From an uncultured Faecalibacterium sp. (GTDB lineage: Bacteria; Bacillota; Clostridia; Oscillospirales; Ruminococcaceae): 7,214 nt of DNA. The translations under genes and the position numbers were made by a program. The stretch spans positions 1-7,214 of the forward strand of contig CALDLZ010000080.1 of the NCBI GenBank assembly GCA_937915335.1, given 5' to 3'. The notes under the pieces were generated by a model. It did no database searches. It saw only the letters and a program-made list of their open reading frames with translations, and was not told the DNA's origin. Within the stretch, counting starts at the first letter, position 1, and every line of letters starts with the position of its first letter. This document shows positions 5,648-7,214 of the stretch, piece by piece.

Positions 5648-7214
5648 CAGTTTTGCAACAACGGTATCGCCCGTCACAGGAATCAGCGTACCCTCGGCGG
5701 TCTGCTGGGCACCTTCGACTTCGGCCTTGGTGTTGATGAGCAAAATCTTTGCGTTTTTATATTCTCCGTCGAGGGTCACGGTCAGGGTGTCGCCCTCGCG
5801 GACCGCCTTAACGGTGAGCACCTTTTCGCCCTTGCTGTTGCAGATAACACGCTCCGCGTTGGTCACGTTGTACAGGTGCAGGGTCACACCATCGGTGTAA
5901 TCGTACACCGGGCCTTCCTTGTGCGCACCGATGGGCAGGATGGTGTTCTCGCGGACGAACAGCGGCAGAGAGAAGAAATCGTACTGTTCCTTCTTCCAGG
6001 TGTTGCCGGTCTCTTCCTTGCCGGAGAGCAGGTGCGTCCACTTGCCGGCGGGCAGATAATACTCCACAAAGCCGTCCTCCCGCAGGACGGGGGCCACCAG
6101 CAAAGCGTCACCCAGCATGTACTGCCGGTCAAGGTCGTCACAGGCGGGGTCGCCTGCAAATTCAGCCATCATGGCGCGCATCATGGGCACGCCGATCTCG
6201 TGGGCTTCCACAGCCTTGGTGTAGAGGTAAGGCATCAGGGTGTCTTTCAGCTCGGAGAAGCTGCGGCAGACATCCACGGCTTCCTCGCCGAACAGCCAGG
6301 GTACACGGTAGGAGTTGGAGCCGTGCAGGCGGCTGTGGCTGGACAGCAGACCAAAGGCCAGCCAGCGCTTGTAAACATGGTCGGGTGCGGTGCCCTCAAA
6401 GCCTCCCATATCGTGGCTCCAGAAACCGAAGCCGCACAGGCCAAGGCTCAGGCCGCCGCGGATGCTCTCGGCCATCGAAACATAGGTAGAGTTGCAGTCG
6501 CCGCCCCAGTGCACCGGGAACTTCTGGCCGCCCACGGTGGCGCTGCGGGCAAACAGGCAGGCTTCCTCTTTGCCGCGCTCCTCAGCGATGGTCTCCCAGA
6601 CGATTTTGTTATACAGATAGGTGTAGTAGTTGTGCATCCGCACCGGGTCGGAACCATCGAACCACTGCACATCGGTGGGAATGCGCTCGCCGAAGTCGGT
6701 CTTGAACACATCCACGCCCTGCCGCAGCAGACGGCGCAGTTGCTCTTTGTACCATGTCACGCAGTCGGGGTTGGTGAAGTCGTAGATGGAGCAGCCAGCT
6801 TGCCATGCGTCCCACTGCCAGACATCACCGTTGGGGCGCTTGAGCAGGTAGCCCTTCTCCGCGCAGTAGTCCCACACCGGGGACTTCTGGCCAAGATAGG
6901 GGTTGATCCAGACACAGACTTTCAGGCCGCGGGCGTGGATGCGGGAGAGCAGACCCTCCACATCCGGGAACATATTTTCGTCCCACTCAAAGCTGCACCA
7001 CTCATCTTCCTTCAACCAGAAGCAGTCGAAGTGGAACACAGACAGTGGGATGTGACGCTCCGCCATGCCGTCGATGAAACTGGTGACGCTCTTTTCGTCA
7101 TAACTGGTGGTGAAGGAGCTGGACAGCCACAGACCGAACGTCTTTGCCGGCGGCAGAGCCGGCTTGCCGGTCAGATTGGTGTAGTTCACCAGAACTTCCT
7201 GCAAGTTTTCGCCG
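5645..7214 (-). CDS. yicI: GH31 alpha-xylosidase, YicI-type, 5'-truncated by window edge
   Basis: The enzyme is a retaining alpha-xylosidase (EC 3.2.1.177) that removes alpha-1,6-linked xylose from isoprimeverose or the non-reducing end of xyloglucan oligosaccharides. About 523 C-terminal residues are present of about 770 in E. coli YicI. The missing part is most of the N-terminal beta-sandwich. The frame is open to the right edge, reading G-E-N-L before QEVLVNYTNLTG, so the TTG codon at 7202-7204 is an internal Leu. The fragment closely tracks YicI as recalled, through FIDGMAERHIPLSVFHFDCFW, WINPYLGQKSPV and WQWDAWQAG. The nucleophile Asp is in VFKTDFGERIPTDVQW (D416 of YicI, codon 6695-6697). 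The acid/base Asp is in VHWGGDC (D482 of YicI, codon 6497-6499). HDMGGFEG and SSHSRLHGSNSYR complete the active site. Beta-domains follow to the C-terminus. No paired deletion or frameshift is seen. It is the most upstream visible gene of the operon and overlaps the GH42 ribosome-binding site at its stop. Confidence 0.93.
   Translation of the reverse strand, partial: GENLQEVLVNYTNLTGKPALPPAKTFGLWLSSSFTTSYDEKSVTSFIDGMAERHIPLSVFHFDCFWLKEDEWCSFEWDENMFPDVEGLLSRIHARGLKVCVWINPYLGQKSPVWDYCAEKGYLLKRPNGDVWQWDAWQAGCSIYDFTNPDCVTWYKEQLRRLLRQGVDVFKTDFGERIPTDVQWFDGSDPVRMHNYYTYLYNKIVWETIAEERGKEEACLFARSATVGGQKFPVHWGGDCNSTYVSMAESIRGGLSLGLCGFGFWSHDMGGFEGTAPDHVYKRWLAFGLLSSHSRLHGSNSYRVPWLFGEEAVDVCRSFSELKDTLMPYLYTKAVEAHEIGVPMMRAMMAEFAGDPACDDLDRQYMLGDALLVAPVLREDGFVEYYLPAGKWTHLLSGKEETGNTWKKEQYDFFSLPLFVRENTILPIGAHKEGPVYDYTDGVTLHLYNVTNAERVICNSKGEKVLTVKAVREGDTLTVTLDGEYKNAKILLINTKAEVEGAQQTAEGTLIPVTGDTVVAKL

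Noticed and set aside
7202..7204. TTG as the start of the alpha-xylosidase
   Set aside because: The frame continues to the edge with family-like residues, and about 250 N-terminal residues of YicI-type enzymes are still missing.
1..7214. CRISPR array, tRNA or rRNA genes, riboswitch
   Set aside because: No regularly spaced repeats, cloverleaf or conserved RNA core was seen. Nearly all bases are in recognised coding sequence.

Overview
This is accessory carbohydrate-catabolism DNA from a bacterium. The base composition looks moderately GC-rich by eye (estimated mid-50s percent, not computed). All recognisable products resemble those of anaerobic gut Firmicutes. A Faecalibacterium/Subdoligranulum-like member of the Oscillospiraceae fits best, but this is inferred from protein flavour and composition and no database was searched.

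Layout. Positions 1-939 (+) hold the 3' part of an N-acetylhexosamine kinase-like phosphotransferase, closed by a strong hairpin terminator at 969-1016. Converging on it (992-1465, -) is the C-terminal half of a LysR-type regulator with no DNA-binding domain. From 1536 to the right edge runs a tight minus-strand operon. In transcription order it is a YicI-type GH31 alpha-xylosidase (5' end beyond the window), a GH42 beta-galactosidase, and a GH94 cellobiose phosphorylase, ending in a 13-bp hairpin terminator at 1483-1523.

How the genes work together. The three enzymes suit sequential cytoplasmic dismantling of galactosylated xyloglucan oligosaccharides. GH42 could remove galactose caps and GH31 alpha-1,6-xylose. 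GH94 would then split the remaining cellobiose into glucose 1-phosphate and glucose. No transporter, beta-glucosidase, intact regulator or operon promoter is inside the window.

Two genes are damaged. The GH94 gene has lost roughly 120 codons from its middle and the two sides are in different frames, so it cannot make a normal enzyme. The deletion may be real or an assembly misjoin. The LysR gene is cut just beyond the operon's terminator, which looks like a scar where the operon (or a rearrangement) replaced the regulator's 5' half. I found no CRISPR array, tRNA, rRNA, insertion sequence or clearly new system. The noteworthy points are the two broken genes, the inferred pathway, and a hairpin between GH42 and GH94 whose pairing favours minus-strand RNA.
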